The notes beneath the pieces are model-generated. The model had not been told where the DNA came from, searched no databases, and was given only the letters and a program-made list of their open reading frames with translations. A program made the translations under genes and the position numbers. Below, one piece after another: positions 34,929 through 43,272 of a DNA stretch of 64,000 nt. How positions within the stretch are numbered: the first letter of the stretch is position 1; every line of letters begins with the position of its first letter. This stretch comes from Paradesertivirga mongoliensis (lineage in GTDB: Bacteria > Bacteroidota > Bacteroidia > Sphingobacteriales > Sphingobacteriaceae): positions 380,181-444,180 of the forward strand of contig NZ_JAFMZO010000001.1 in NCBI RefSeq assembly GCF_024436395.1, read 5' to 3'.

Positions 34929-35065
34929 GCTGCGAAGACGCGAAGACCCAAGATTGCAAGGTTGAAACCTTGATGCACTTGTGCTTTTGCCTACGGCTGG
35001 TTCTTTAATTGCTACAAAGGCGCAAAGGCTCCAAGTCCCTGTTTGTGTCTTGGCGACTTTGTGGC
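34929..35065. repeat. Intergenic word repeats between thrB and thrC
   Basis: GCTACAAAGGCGCAAAG (35011-35027) and CTTGGCGACTTTGTGGC (35049-35065) are inverted copies matching at 14 of 17 positions. A related word run, GCTGCGAAGACGCGAAGAC, occurs at 34929-34947. Such AAGGCGCAAAG-type words are typical of dispersed intergenic elements in this phylum. The element lies inside the thr operon, just before thrC. Confidence 0.5.
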
Positions 35066-35127
35066 TAAATCATTCTTTATCTTAACACCTTGTCGAAAAG
35101 CTTTTAATGCCTCTCAGTGGCTAATTA

Positions 35128-36063
35128 TCAATCTAGTATCTTCGGCCCGTCTGCATTCACTGCCGATGTATAAGCCTGACTGCCAATATTAAGTTTCGAC
35201 AAATGTTGCTGAATAGCTTTGGTGATCTTAACCGAAGTATCGGGATCTTTAGTAAAAGCAAACACCGACGGCCCTGATCCAGAGATGCCGAAGCTAATTG
35301 CGCCATTTATCATTGCAATCTCTCTCATCCGATGAAAATCCGGGATGAGAATAGAACGCACAGGTTCGATTAAAACATCCTTCATGCTTCTGCCGATCAG
35401 ACCCAGATCCTTCATAAACAATCCAGAGACCAAACCTGCAATATTTCCCCATTGAGTAACTGCATCTTTTAGTGCGATCTTCTCGCGGATCATTCGTCGT
35501 GCATCCCTCGTTGGAACATCTACTTCGGGAAAAACTATTGCACAATGCAATTCTTCCGGATAGGGCAGCTTGATAATATCCAGAGGTTCATAACTCTTTA
35601 TTAACACAAAGCCGCCCAGAATGGCCGGTGCAACATTGTCTGCATGGCCTGTACCACAAGCCAGTTCCTCGCCTTTCATAGCAAAAGGAACAAGTTCCAT
35701 TTTAGATAGTGGATTACCTAACATAGCATTGATAGCGAATAATCCGGCCACTGTACTTGCGGAACTGGAACCTAATCCGCTTCCAATAGGCATTTGTTTG
35801 TGGAGTTCGATCTCTATTCCCACATCTGGCCGTCCCACATGTCGTAAATAATGCTCTACGCTGGCACTAACTGTGTTCTTCGACGCATCGAGCGGCAATC
35901 GGCCATCATCACCCGTAATCTTTGTTATAATTACTCCGGGTTCTGACCGCTTCCGCATAATCACTTCATCTCCCGGAGCATCAACTGCCAAACCAAGAAT
36001 ATCGTAACCACATACCACGTTTGCGATAGTTGCAGGAGCAAAAACTCTGATAGACTCTCTCAT
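35128..36063 (-). CDS. thrB: Homoserine kinase
   Basis: This 311-aa GHMP kinase has the ATP loop MPIGSGLGSSSASTVAG near residue 90 and the family ends SIRVFAPATIANVVCGYD and ISGSGPSVFAF near 260. It phosphorylates homoserine for threonine synthase. The gene overlaps thrA by a single base (36063), so translation is coupled. Confidence 0.96.
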   Translation of the reverse strand: MRESIRVFAPATIANVVCGYDILGLAVDAPGDEVIMRKRSEPGVIITKITGDDGRLPLDASKNTVSASVEHYLRHVGRPDVGIEIELHKQMPIGSGLGSSSASTVAGLFAINAMLGNPLSKMELVPFAMKGEELACGTGHADNVAPAILGGFVLIKSYEPLDIIKLPYPEELHCAIVFPEVDVPTRDARRMIREKIALKDAVTQWGNIAGLVSGLFMKDLGLIGRSMKDVLIEPVRSILIPDFHRMREIAMINGAISFGISGSGPSVFAFTKDPDTSVKITKAIQQHLSKLNIGSQAYTSAVNADGPKILD

Positions 36064-38528
36064 TAGAAGTAATTTGGATACTGGGCACCAACGTTTACTA
36101 TATCGGCAAACACCCCTGCGGCGGTAACTTCTGCTCCAGCACCCGGACCTTTCACCACTAACGGACGTTCCCGATACCTGTCAGTTGTAAATGAAATAAT
36201 ATTATCACTTCCCGAAAGCATATAGAATGGGTGGTTTTCATCTACCATTTGCAAGGATATAGAAACCTGTCCGTCTTCCAGCATACCAATGTAACGCAAT
36301 ACTTTTCCATTGCTTACAGCCTCGGCCTTAAGCTTTTCAAAAAAGTCATTATGGTTTTTCAACTCAGTATAAAAATCCTCAACGCTGGCAGCTTTTAGAC
36401 AGGCTTCAGGCAACATGCTTTCAATCTTCACCTCATCCGGTTCTAATTGGTTTCCGGCATCACGGGCGAGAATTAGCATTTTACGCATAAAGTCAGTACC
36501 GCTTAAATCATCGCGGGGGTCTGGTTCTGTATATCCCTTTTCCTGGGCTTGCTTTACCACATCATGGAAAGTAAGGTCGCCCTTGAAGTTATTGAAGATG
36601 AATGAAATAGTTCCCGAAAGAATGGCTTCAATTCGAATTACTCTGTCACCGCTGATCATCAAATCTTTTAATGTCCGTACGATAGGTAAACCTGCCCCTA
36701 CATTGGTTTCATAATAAAAATCGACACCGTGTAGTTGAGAAAGTTCTTTAAAATTCTTGTACTGACTGTATGAAGACGAGTTACCTATCTTATTACAAGT
36801 AACCACCGAAATATTTGACTTAAATACGTCTTCATAAACTGCTATTGGCTTAAGACTTGCAGTATTATCCACGAAAATTGCATTTGGCAGATTCATTTCT
36901 TTCATCCGGGCAACGAAAAGTGCAAGGTCGGCAGGCTCGCCTTCTTTTTCAAGTACTTCGTTCCACTTACTTAATGCAATTCCATCAGGGTTGAACACCA
37001 TCTGACGGCTGTTTGTAATTCCGACTACATTAATGGTTACGCCGTTTTGTAATTGCAAAAATTCACAATGCTCCTGAATCTGCCTGAACAAGGTAGAACC
37101 GATATTTCCTGTGCCTAAGCAGAAAATATTCAAGTTTTTCTTAAGATCAGTATAAAACGCATCATGAACGGCATTTAAGGCCTTCTCCAGATCATGACTG
37201 GATATAATAACCGATATATTGTATTCGGATGAGCCCTGCGCAATGGCTCTCACATTCACACCGTTTCTTCCCAAAGCGTGGAAAAGGGTTCCAGAGATAC
37301 CTGGTGTCTCCTTCATGTTCTCTCCCACAATAGCCAGGGCAGCCAGATCTTCCTCAATTACAGGAGCTTCAACTTTTTTTGCATCCAATTCCAATTCGAA
37401 CTCCTGTTCAATTAAGCGTTTTGCCTTTACTGCATCGGCGGGATGAACAGCAAATGTAATGCTATGCTCTGACGAAGACTGAGTAATGAGAATTATATTG
37501 ATTTGCTCGCGCGACAATAAAGAGAACAAACGACCGCTAAAGCCGGCTTTACCCACCATACCGCTTCCCTGGAGATTAAGCACGCTTATATCGTTAATAG
37601 ATGAAATCCCTTTAATTGGATGATCCGCCTCGCGACAATCGTGGCGAATAACAGTTCCCTTAAAATCAGGCTCAAAAGTATTCCTGATAACAATTGGGAT
37701 TTTCTTTAAAAACGCAGGAATCATAGTCGGTGGATAAATAACCTTCGCACCGAAATAAGAAAGCTCCATTGCTTCGGTATAAGAAAGCTCTTTTAACGGG
37801 AATGCCTTCTTAACCATTCGCGGATCGGCGGTCATCATTCCATTTACGTCGGTCCATATCTCTATCTCCTCCGCATTTAACGCAGACCCTATAATTGCTG
37901 CAGTATAATCACTGCCGCCACGGCCAAGTGTTGTGATTTTTCCCTCATCATTGCTGGCGATAAATCCGGTTACGAAAATAAGTTTTCCTGAATTCGCTTC
38001 GTAAAAATTACGAATCAACATCTCAGAAATTTCAGTCTGGATGCGGGCGTTTCCGTAAGAGCTATCGGTTTTAATCAGCTCCGAGGCATCGGCAAAAACC
38101 GCCTCTCCTAGTTCCTGCTCGGCAATTTTGCTCACCATTAAAGTAGAGCAGCGCTCACCATAACTTAAAACCAGATCGCGGGTTTTAGGCGTTAGCTCCT
38201 GCAGACTGGAAATCCCCTGTAAAAGGTCTTCCAACTGGTTAAAAAACAATTTTAGCTTAGTAAAAACAGGATTTTGCCTCGGCACATCCAGCAAAGCCTT
38301 AACCACATCAAAATGGCGGTTTTCCAATTCCGTTAAGTAAGCCGAAACTTCTTCACCTCTGGCTGCTTTATCAGCCATAGAAACCAGCAAATTAGTAACC
38401 CCACTCATGGCAGATAATACCACAACGGGGCTCTGACGCTCAGACTTTTCGCGCTTAAGAATTTCAATCAGTGTACGGATACTTTCAACCGAACCTACTG
38501 AAGTACCACCAAATTTTAAGACCTTCAT
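36063..38528 (-). CDS. thrA: Bifunctional aspartokinase / homoserine dehydrogenase
   Basis: This is an 821-aa fused enzyme. The aspartokinase domain (about 1-290) begins MKVLKFGGTSVGS and contains TLGRGGSDYTAA. Two ACT regulatory domains (about 300-455) follow, then homoserine dehydrogenase (about 460-815) with the NAD-binding FCLGTGNIGSTLF and the TEPDPRDDLSGTDFMRK catalytic region. The start at 38528 matches the family; six extra in-frame codons upstream overlap the terminator hairpin. It catalyses the first and third steps from aspartate to threonine. Expression is preceded by a Thr/Ile-rich leader peptide and an attenuator. Confidence 0.97.
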   Translation of the reverse strand: MKVLKFGGTSVGSVESIRTLIEILKREKSERQSPVVVLSAMSGVTNLLVSMADKAARGEEVSAYLTELENRHFDVVKALLDVPRQNPVFTKLKLFFNQLEDLLQGISSLQELTPKTRDLVLSYGERCSTLMVSKIAEQELGEAVFADASELIKTDSSYGNARIQTEISEMLIRNFYEANSGKLIFVTGFIASNDEGKITTLGRGGSDYTAAIIGSALNAEEIEIWTDVNGMMTADPRMVKKAFPLKELSYTEAMELSYFGAKVIYPPTMIPAFLKKIPIVIRNTFEPDFKGTVIRHDCREADHPIKGISSINDISVLNLQGSGMVGKAGFSGRLFSLLSREQINIILITQSSSEHSITFAVHPADAVKAKRLIEQEFELELDAKKVEAPVIEEDLAALAIVGENMKETPGISGTLFHALGRNGVNVRAIAQGSSEYNISVIISSHDLEKALNAVHDAFYTDLKKNLNIFCLGTGNIGSTLFRQIQEHCEFLQLQNGVTINVVGITNSRQMVFNPDGIALSKWNEVLEKEGEPADLALFVARMKEMNLPNAIFVDNTASLKPIAVYEDVFKSNISVVTCNKIGNSSSYSQYKNFKELSQLHGVDFYYETNVGAGLPIVRTLKDLMISGDRVIRIEAILSGTISFIFNNFKGDLTFHDVVKQAQEKGYTEPDPRDDLSGTDFMRKMLILARDAGNQLEPDEVKIESMLPEACLKAASVEDFYTELKNHNDFFEKLKAEAVSNGKVLRYIGMLEDGQVSISLQMVDENHPFYMLSGSDNIISFTTDRYRERPLVVKGPGAGAEVTAAGVFADIVNVGAQYPNYF

Positions 38529-38544
38529 TAACGTAATTTTTAAC

Positions 38545-38582
38545 AAAAAACGCCTTCCCCTTAGCGGAGGAAGGCGTTTTTT
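38545..38582 (-). terminator. Attenuator terminator upstream of thrA
   Basis: Perfect 14-bp arms (38545-38558 and 38569-38582; core ACGCCTTCC/GGAAGGCGT) form a strong hairpin followed by a T-run on the minus strand. It lies between the leader peptide stop and the thrA start. Its 5' segment (38565-38573) is complementary to 9 nt inside the leader peptide gene (38619-38627), giving an alternative antiterminator pairing. Confidence 0.88.
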
Positions 38583-38602
38583 GGTTTCCTTTTATGTTTA
38601 AG

Positions 38603-38683
38603 TTACACCATATTCGAGCTTCCTCCGGCTATATTCAGCGTGGTGGTAGTAATCGTAGCGATGGTATAAATATACTTTTTCAT
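38603..38683 (-). CDS. thrL: Thr operon leader peptide
   Basis: A 26-codon gene on the minus strand reads MKKYIYTIATITTTTLNIAG followed by GSSNMV and TAA. Six of 26 codons are Thr and four are Ile, mostly within residues 5-15. This is the composition expected of an attenuation sensor for threonine and isoleucine, as in the E. coli thr leader. It lies 75 nt before thrA. Ribosome stalling at the Thr/Ile codons would leave 38619-38627 free to pair with the terminator arm and keep transcription going. Confidence 0.88.
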   Translation of the reverse strand: MKKYIYTIATITTTTLNIAGGSSNMV

Positions 38684-38888
38684 TAACTTTTAAATCGGGC
38701 GTAAAGTAAGCAGTAAAAATTTAGATTAACAAACCAAATTGGATTTTTTTGAAAAGCATCTCTCTTCTCTGTGGCAAATGTAGCCCTGCTGTCCCTTCAA
38801 GTCCGCCCGATGCCCAGGCAAACGCACTTCGGGCTTTCCGTACCATCAGGTTTAAAATGCTCGGCTGCGTTTTCATCGGATTCAGTTA

Positions 38889-38921
38889 AACTCAGACAGC
38901 GTTCCAAACGCTGTCTGAGTT
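38889..38921. repeat. Perfect 15-bp inverted repeat with 3-nt loop
   Basis: AACTCAGACAGCGTT (38889-38903) and AACGCTGTCTGAGTT (38907-38921) are exact complements around CCA. There is no T-tract on either side, so it is not a standard terminator. It lies in a GC-richer patch between the thr operon and the mazE-like gene. Confidence 0.6.
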
Positions 38922-38956
38922 GTAAGCACCGAAGGTCTAAAGAAACTGATAATTAT

Positions 38957-38987
38957 TTTATATACCAAAAAAGTATATCTACTTTTG
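38957..38987 (+). promoter_or_regulatory. Promoter and inverted repeat of the mazEF-like operon
   Basis: TTTA (38957-38960), a 19-nt spacer and TACTTTTG (38980-38987) fit the Bacteroidota promoter. AAAAGTA (38969-38975) and TACTTTT (38980-38986) are inverted 7-bp arms overlapping the -7 box, a probable site for antitoxin autorepression. Confidence 0.6.
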
Positions 38988-39004
38988 ATATATAATAACC
39001 ATAA

Positions 39005-39265
39005 ATGAAAAGCATTCTTCTAAAACTTGACGATAAACTCTTCGAGGACATCGAAGAACAAGTGAAAGAATTAAAAACGAGCCGTAGTAATTACTTAAAA
39101 ACCGCATTAAAAGCGTATAACTCATATCTTAAAAGGAAGAGTTTGGAAGCTCAGCTAAAGAAAGAAATTACTATAATAAACGAAAGCTGTTCCGATGGAG
39201 AATTGCTCGATGAATTTAATGATGCTTCTTTAATCGATTTAGAAAAGTATCTTGATGAAAAATAA
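39005..39265 (+). CDS. Ribbon-helix-helix antitoxin (MazE/PemI-type partner)
   Basis: This is an 86-aa protein. The N-terminus (KSILLKLDDKLFEDIEEQVKELKTSRSNYLKTAL) has the strand-helix-helix pattern of a ribbon-helix-helix DNA-binding domain. The acidic C-terminus (SCSDGELLDEFNDASLIDLEKYL) would wrap the toxin. The toxin gene begins inside its last codons. An inverted repeat overlaps the -7 box upstream, fitting autoregulation. Confidence 0.82.
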   Translation: MKSILLKLDDKLFEDIEEQVKELKTSRSNYLKTALKAYNSYLKRKSLEAQLKKEITIINESCSDGELLDEFNDASLIDLEKYLDEK

Positions 39266-39617
39266 CATCGAGATAAAACAGTACGATATCTGGATCGCAG
39301 ATCTAAACCCAGGAAAAGGAGCAGAAACAGGAAAGATCCGGCCGGTTTTAATAATTCAAACAGACCTGCTTAATTTGAACGGGCATTCATCTTTTATCGT
39401 CTGCCCGATTTCATCGCAGGAGCGAAAAGGTGTCGAAATCTTACGATTGTCTATTGATGCAGACCCGCGGAATGGGCTTCAGAAAAAATCATATATTCTT
39501 GCAGACCAAATACGAGCTATCGACGTGTCGCGACTTAAAGAACAAGTGGGAAAATTATCAAAGAAGGATTCTGAAAACTTGCGAAATAGTTTAAAGGTTA
39601 TTTTAAATCTACCATGA
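39255..39617 (+). CDS. MazF/PemK family mRNA interferase toxin
   Basis: This toxin of about 120 aa has the PemK/MazF fold markers: QYDIWIADLNPGKGAETGKIRPVLIIQTD near residue 8, FIVCPISSQ near 45, and SYILADQIRAIDVSRL near 82. It should cleave mRNA when not bound by the antitoxin. The ATG at 39255 overlaps the antitoxin by 11 bp. Its stop overlaps the start of rsgA in ATGA (39614-39617), so it is coupled to a ribosome assembly GTPase. Confidence 0.9.
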   Translation: MKNNIEIKQYDIWIADLNPGKGAETGKIRPVLIIQTDLLNLNGHSSFIVCPISSQERKGVEILRLSIDADPRNGLQKKSYILADQIRAIDVSRLKEQVGKLSKKDSENLRNSLKVILNLP

Positions 39618-40534
39618 GATGTTTAGTAACAAAGTCTACCGGAAGCTGGTACCAGGTTGTAAACAACAAAGGTGAGAGCATCGATTGCCGCATTAAAGGG
39701 AAATTCCGCATTAAAGATATCCGGACCACCAATCCTATTGCCGTAGGCGATTGGGTAGAAATTGAAATGGAACCCGACCAAAGCACCGGCGTAATAGTAA
39801 AACTGGAGCCGCGTAAGAACTATATTATTCGGAAATCTATAAACCTGTCCAAGCAATCTCAAATCATTGCGGCTAATCTTGATCAGGCGTTTCTTATCGT
39901 TACACTGGCTTCACCTCGTACATCATTAGGCTTCATTGACCGGTTCTTAGTTACTGCCGAGGCGTATGATATTCCGGCAGCTTTAGTCTTTAACAAACTG
40001 GACTTATTCAGCAACGAAGGGATGGAAGTGCTAGCAGAATACGAAAACATCTACCAGAACATTGGTTATCCCTGCTATAAAGTATCTGCCGTTGAAGGCA
40101 CCAATATCGAGCAAATCCAAAACCTGCTTAAAGACAAAGTCACCTTATTCAGCGGACATTCCGGAGTAGGAAAATCCACTCTGATAAATGCACTTGTGCC
40201 CGATCTGGAATTAAAGACGGGCGCTGTTTCCGACTGGAGCGATAAAGGCCAGCACACCACCACTTTTGCCGAAATGCATGATCTCCCACAGGGTGGATAT
40301 TTGATAGACACCCCAGGAATAAGAGAACTCGGCATTTTCGATATTGAACCTCAGGTATTGGGACATTTCTTTCCTGAAATACGCGAGCGTTTAAACGAAT
40401 GTAGGTTCCATAACTGCCGTCATGTGAACGAACCGGGCTGTAATGTTATTCAAGCGGTTGAAAATGGGGAAATAGAGATTTCAAGGTACGAAAGCTATCT
40501 AAGTATTTTTCATGGAAATGATACGAGGGCCTAA
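39614..40534 (+). CDS. rsgA: Ribosome small subunit-dependent GTPase A
   Basis: This 306-aa protein has an N-terminal OB-fold (about 1-65), a circularly permuted GTPase with NKLDL (G4) near 120 before GHSGVGKSTLINAL (G1) near 180 and DTPGIREL (G3) near 232, and a C-terminal zinc finger CRFHNCRHVNEPGC near 265. It checks late 30S assembly. Its ATG shares four bases with the toxin stop, an arrangement implying translational coupling with the mazEF-like pair. Confidence 0.96.
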   Translation: MRCLVTKSTGSWYQVVNNKGESIDCRIKGKFRIKDIRTTNPIAVGDWVEIEMEPDQSTGVIVKLEPRKNYIIRKSINLSKQSQIIAANLDQAFLIVTLASPRTSLGFIDRFLVTAEAYDIPAALVFNKLDLFSNEGMEVLAEYENIYQNIGYPCYKVSAVEGTNIEQIQNLLKDKVTLFSGHSGVGKSTLINALVPDLELKTGAVSDWSDKGQHTTTFAEMHDLPQGGYLIDTPGIRELGIFDIEPQVLGHFFPEIRERLNECRFHNCRHVNEPGCNVIQAVENGEIEISRYESYLSIFHGNDTRA

Positions 40535-40620
40535 AATAGAGGTAAGGTGCGAGAAGCAAGAGATATTCCCAGTGGTGAGATCTTTCTCTTTCCTCCTGAT
40601 TCTGATATCTTCCATCTAAT

Positions 40621-41079
40621 ATGAGAGCAGTCATTCAACGCGTTTCGCATGCTTCATGCACCGTAGATAAAAACATCACCGGAAAAATCGGCACCGGCTT
40701 GCTTATCTTGCTTGGAATAGAAGAAAGCGACGCTACTGCAGACCTTACATGGCTTGCTCAAAAGATAGTGAACCTGCGCATCTTCAACGATGAAAATGGT
40801 CTCATGAATAAATCGCTTGCCGAAGTTGGCGGAGAAATTCTTCTTATCTCGCAATTCACTTTATTCGCACAAACTAAAAAAGGAAATCGCCCCAGTTTTA
40901 TTCGGGCTGCAAAGCCAGAGCAGGCAGTACCATTATACGAACAAATGATCTCGGAACTTAGCAGACTCACCGGCAACCCACCAAAAACCGGGATTTTTGG
41001 TGCAGATATGAAAATCAACCTGCTCAACGACGGACCGGTAACAATCATTATGAATACTAAGGACAAGGAAAATTATTGA
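40621..41079 (+). CDS. dtd: D-aminoacyl-tRNA deacylase
   Basis: This 152-aa protein matches Dtd along its length: MRAVIQRVSHASCTVD at the start, the SQFTLFAQTKKGNRPSF active-site motif near residue 80 and the NDGPVTI cross-subunit motif near 140. It removes D-amino acids wrongly attached to tRNA. The mazG-like gene starts 1 bp after its stop. Confidence 0.96.
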   Translation: MRAVIQRVSHASCTVDKNITGKIGTGLLILLGIEESDATADLTWLAQKIVNLRIFNDENGLMNKSLAEVGGEILLISQFTLFAQTKKGNRPSFIRAAKPEQAVPLYEQMISELSRLTGNPPKTGIFGADMKINLLNDGPVTIIMNTKDKENY

Positions 41080-41080
41080 C

Positions 41081-41407
41081 ATGGAAATAAAACAAGCCCA
41101 AGCCATTGTTGACCAATGGATTAAAACCACCGGCGTGCGCTATTTCAACGAGCTAACAAATACCGCCATTTTAATGGAAGAAGTAGGTGAAGTAGCCAGA
41201 ATCATGTCCAGAAAATATGGCGAACAATCCTTTAAAGAGTCAGACAAGACAGTTGATTTGGGCGATGAGATGGCCGATGTACTTTTTGTGTTGATCTGCC
41301 TTGCTAATCAAACCGGAATCGACCTGACTGAAGCGCTTGAAAAAAATCTCGAGAAAAAAAACATCCGCGATGCCGACAGACATAAGAACAACGATAAGCT
41401 GAGGTGA
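41081..41407 (+). CDS. MazG-like nucleotide pyrophosphohydrolase
   Basis: This 108-aa all-alpha NTP-PPase has the ExxE and ExxD metal motifs: LMEEVGEVAR near residue 29 and LGDEMADVLFVLICLAN near 62. One MazG domain of this size is typical of the small house-cleaning pyrophosphatases. It is in an operon with dtd, with both genes in quality-control roles. It converges with comB 4 bp away. Confidence 0.9.
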   Translation: MEIKQAQAIVDQWIKTTGVRYFNELTNTAILMEEVGEVARIMSRKYGEQSFKESDKTVDLGDEMADVLFVLICLANQTGIDLTEALEKNLEKKNIRDADRHKNNDKLR

Positions 41408-41411
41408 AAGC

Positions 41412-42146
41412 TTAGAGCTTCACCAGCTTATCGCCGTCAAGCACCGGAATTGCGCTCGTTTCATCAATTTTCAAACAGAAAGCGATATCTTCTTCTATGC
41501 CCAGCTTCTTCAAGCGCTCGCTATGTGAACTCTTTGACAGGAAGCCAGCCAAATCATTCTTCGCTAAAAGATAGAGGTCCTCTGCCGCAATAGCTGCATC
41601 ATCCAGAATATATTTTTCATCTTTCAACTGATGAACTACCGCCCCGGCAAAAATGGTATCTTCCAGGTTAAAGTTGTTTTTCCAGCCGGCGCAAACCAAA
41701 ATAATATTTTCATGCTCATCTTTTAACCACTGAGAAAGTGAACTCAGATTTAAAAAAGATCCTATTACGATACGCTTTGCACTTCTCGATAGCTGGATAG
41801 CGTGTGTACCATTGGTTGTAGTAAGTACAATTGTTTTACCGGCAACCTTTTCTGGTGTGTAGGCAAACGGAGAATTGCCAAAGTCAAACCCTTCAACCAC
41901 TTCGCCATCGCGCTCTGCAGCAAGCAAATGCCCGGTACCATGGTATGCGGCGCACTCTTCTACATGTGAAACCGGAATAATTGCTTCAGCTCCATTTTCA
42001 ATCCCGTAACAAATGGATGAAGTTGCTCTGAATATGTCAATCACCACTACCACACTGTTCTCCAATTTGTGAAGTGGTAGCAAGGCGGGGGTTAAACAAA
42101 CTTCTACTTTTAATCTATCTGATTTTAACGATACTATTTTCGACAT
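41412..42146 (-). CDS. comB: 2-phosphosulfolactate phosphatase-like protein
   Basis: This 244-aa protein matches the ComB family: VVVIDIFRATSSICYGIENGA near residue 32, ERDGEVVEGFDFGNSP near 78, LTTTNGTHAI near 108 and VCAGWKNNFNLEDTIFAGA near 150. The family hydrolyses 2-phosphosulfolactate, known from coenzyme M synthesis, and in bacteria from sulfolactate formation. In this group, which also makes sulfonolipids, the true substrate is not proven. It starts 2 bp after gcvT ends. Confidence 0.9.
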   Translation of the reverse strand: MSKIVSLKSDRLKVEVCLTPALLPLHKLENSVVVVIDIFRATSSICYGIENGAEAIIPVSHVEECAAYHGTGHLLAAERDGEVVEGFDFGNSPFAYTPEKVAGKTIVLTTTNGTHAIQLSRSAKRIVIGSFLNLSSLSQWLKDEHENIILVCAGWKNNFNLEDTIFAGAVVHQLKDEKYILDDAAIAAEDLYLLAKNDLAGFLSKSSHSERLKKLGIEEDIAFCLKIDETSAIPVLDGDKLVKL

Positions 42147-42148
42147 TC

Positions 42149-43231
42149 TTATCCTTTGTAGAAAGGCATCTTTACAATCCTCGCTTTTACCGGATTGTTC
42201 CTGATGCTTATATAAATCTCATTTCCTTCGGTTGCAAATTCTCTATTAACGTATCCCATTCCAATAGCTTTCTGCAGCGAAGGTGATTGTGTACCAGAAG
42301 TAACCACTCCGATTTCATTTCCATCCTTATCCGTTATAGGGTAATCATGGCGGGGAATTCCTCTGTCGATAAGCTCAAAGCCAACCAGTTTTTTACTACC
42401 GCCGTTTTTCTTCTGCAACTCCAACTCTTCTTTATTTACAAAGTCCTTAGAAAACTTAGTAATCCAGCTCAAGCCCGCTTCAATGGGAGAGGTAGTATCA
42501 TTAATATCATTTCCGTAAAGGCAAAAGCCCATCTCCAAACGAAGCGTATCTCTGGCGGCCAGTCCAATCGGCTTAATGCCAACTTTTTCACCAGCTTTAA
42601 ACACCGCATCCCAAATAGCTTCCGAATGTTTCTCATCAAAATATATTTCAAAACCACCGGCGCCGGTATACCCTGTGGCGGAAATCAATACATTATCAAC
42701 GCCCGCAAAAGTCCCTTTTTTGAAACTGTAATATTCCATCGAAGCTAAATCAACATCTGTAAGACTTTGCAAAGCCTCTGCAGATTTGGGGCCCTGTATG
42801 GCCAATAACGAGGTGCGTTCTGATATATCTTTCATCTCCACACCGAAAGTATTGTATTGGGATATCCAGTTCCAGTCTTTTTCAATGTTAGAAGCATTCA
42901 CCACCAGCATATAGCTTTTCTCATCGATGCGATAAACCAGCAAATCATCTACAATGCCACCCCTGGTATTTGGAAGGCATGAATACTGCACTTTACCATC
43001 CACCAACTTTGATGCGTCGTTTGAGGTAATCTTTTGAATAAGGTCGAGGGCTTTTTCTCCTTTCAGGATAAATTCGCCCATATGACTAACATCGAACACG
43101 CCGACACCTGTTCGAACAGCCTGATGTTCTATATTAATTCCTTCGTATTGCACAGGCATATTAAACCCGGCGAACGGAACCATTTTAGCACCCAATGAAA
43201 TATGCTTTTGCGTTAAGGCAGTATTCTTCAT
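42149..43231 (-). CDS. gcvT: Glycine cleavage system aminomethyltransferase
   Basis: This is a 360-aa T-protein. The start is ATG 43231 ([20 protein letters not shown]), as in relatives. Motifs include [12 protein letters not shown] near 42, the folate-binding [13 protein letters not shown] near 185 and [21 protein letters not shown] near 220. It transfers the methylene of glycine to tetrahydrofolate. It lies upstream of comB in a two-gene cluster; the other glycine cleavage genes are not in this window. Confidence 0.95.
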   Translation of the reverse strand: MKNTALTQKHISLGAKMVPFAGFNMPVQYEGINIEHQAVRTGVGVFDVSHMGEFILKGEKALDLIQKITSNDASKLVDGKVQYSCLPNTRGGIVDDLLVYRIDEKSYMLVVNASNIEKDWNWISQYNTFGVEMKDISERTSLLAIQGPKSAEALQSLTDVDLASMEYYSFKKGTFAGVDNVLISATGYTGAGGFEIYFDEKHSEAIWDAVFKAGEKVGIKPIGLAARDTLRLEMGFCLYGNDINDTTSPIEAGLSWITKFSKDFVNKEELELQKKNGGSKKLVGFELIDRGIPRHDYPITDKDGNEIGVVTSGTQSPSLQKAIGMGYVNREFATEGNEIYISIRNNPVKARIVKMPFYKG

Positions 43232-43272
43232 GTTTTGAATGAGAAAGGCCAAAAATAATTAAAAAAGAGGAA

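Larger units (their letters stand above)
38684..39004. other. Intergenic region between the thr operon and mazE-like gene
   Basis: This stretch carries the promoters of two divergent units. I see no convincing gene. About 38765-38930 is richer in GC than its surroundings and ends in a perfect 15-bp hairpin (38889-38921). The promoter of the toxin-antitoxin pair is at 38957-38987. The thr promoter should lie near 38690-38750 but has no exact consensus match. Confidence 0.5.

Noticed and set aside
38771..38995. 74-codon open frame between the thr operon and the toxin pair.
   Set aside because: It runs through a perfect hairpin and the promoter of the antitoxin gene; its protein looks like random sequence.
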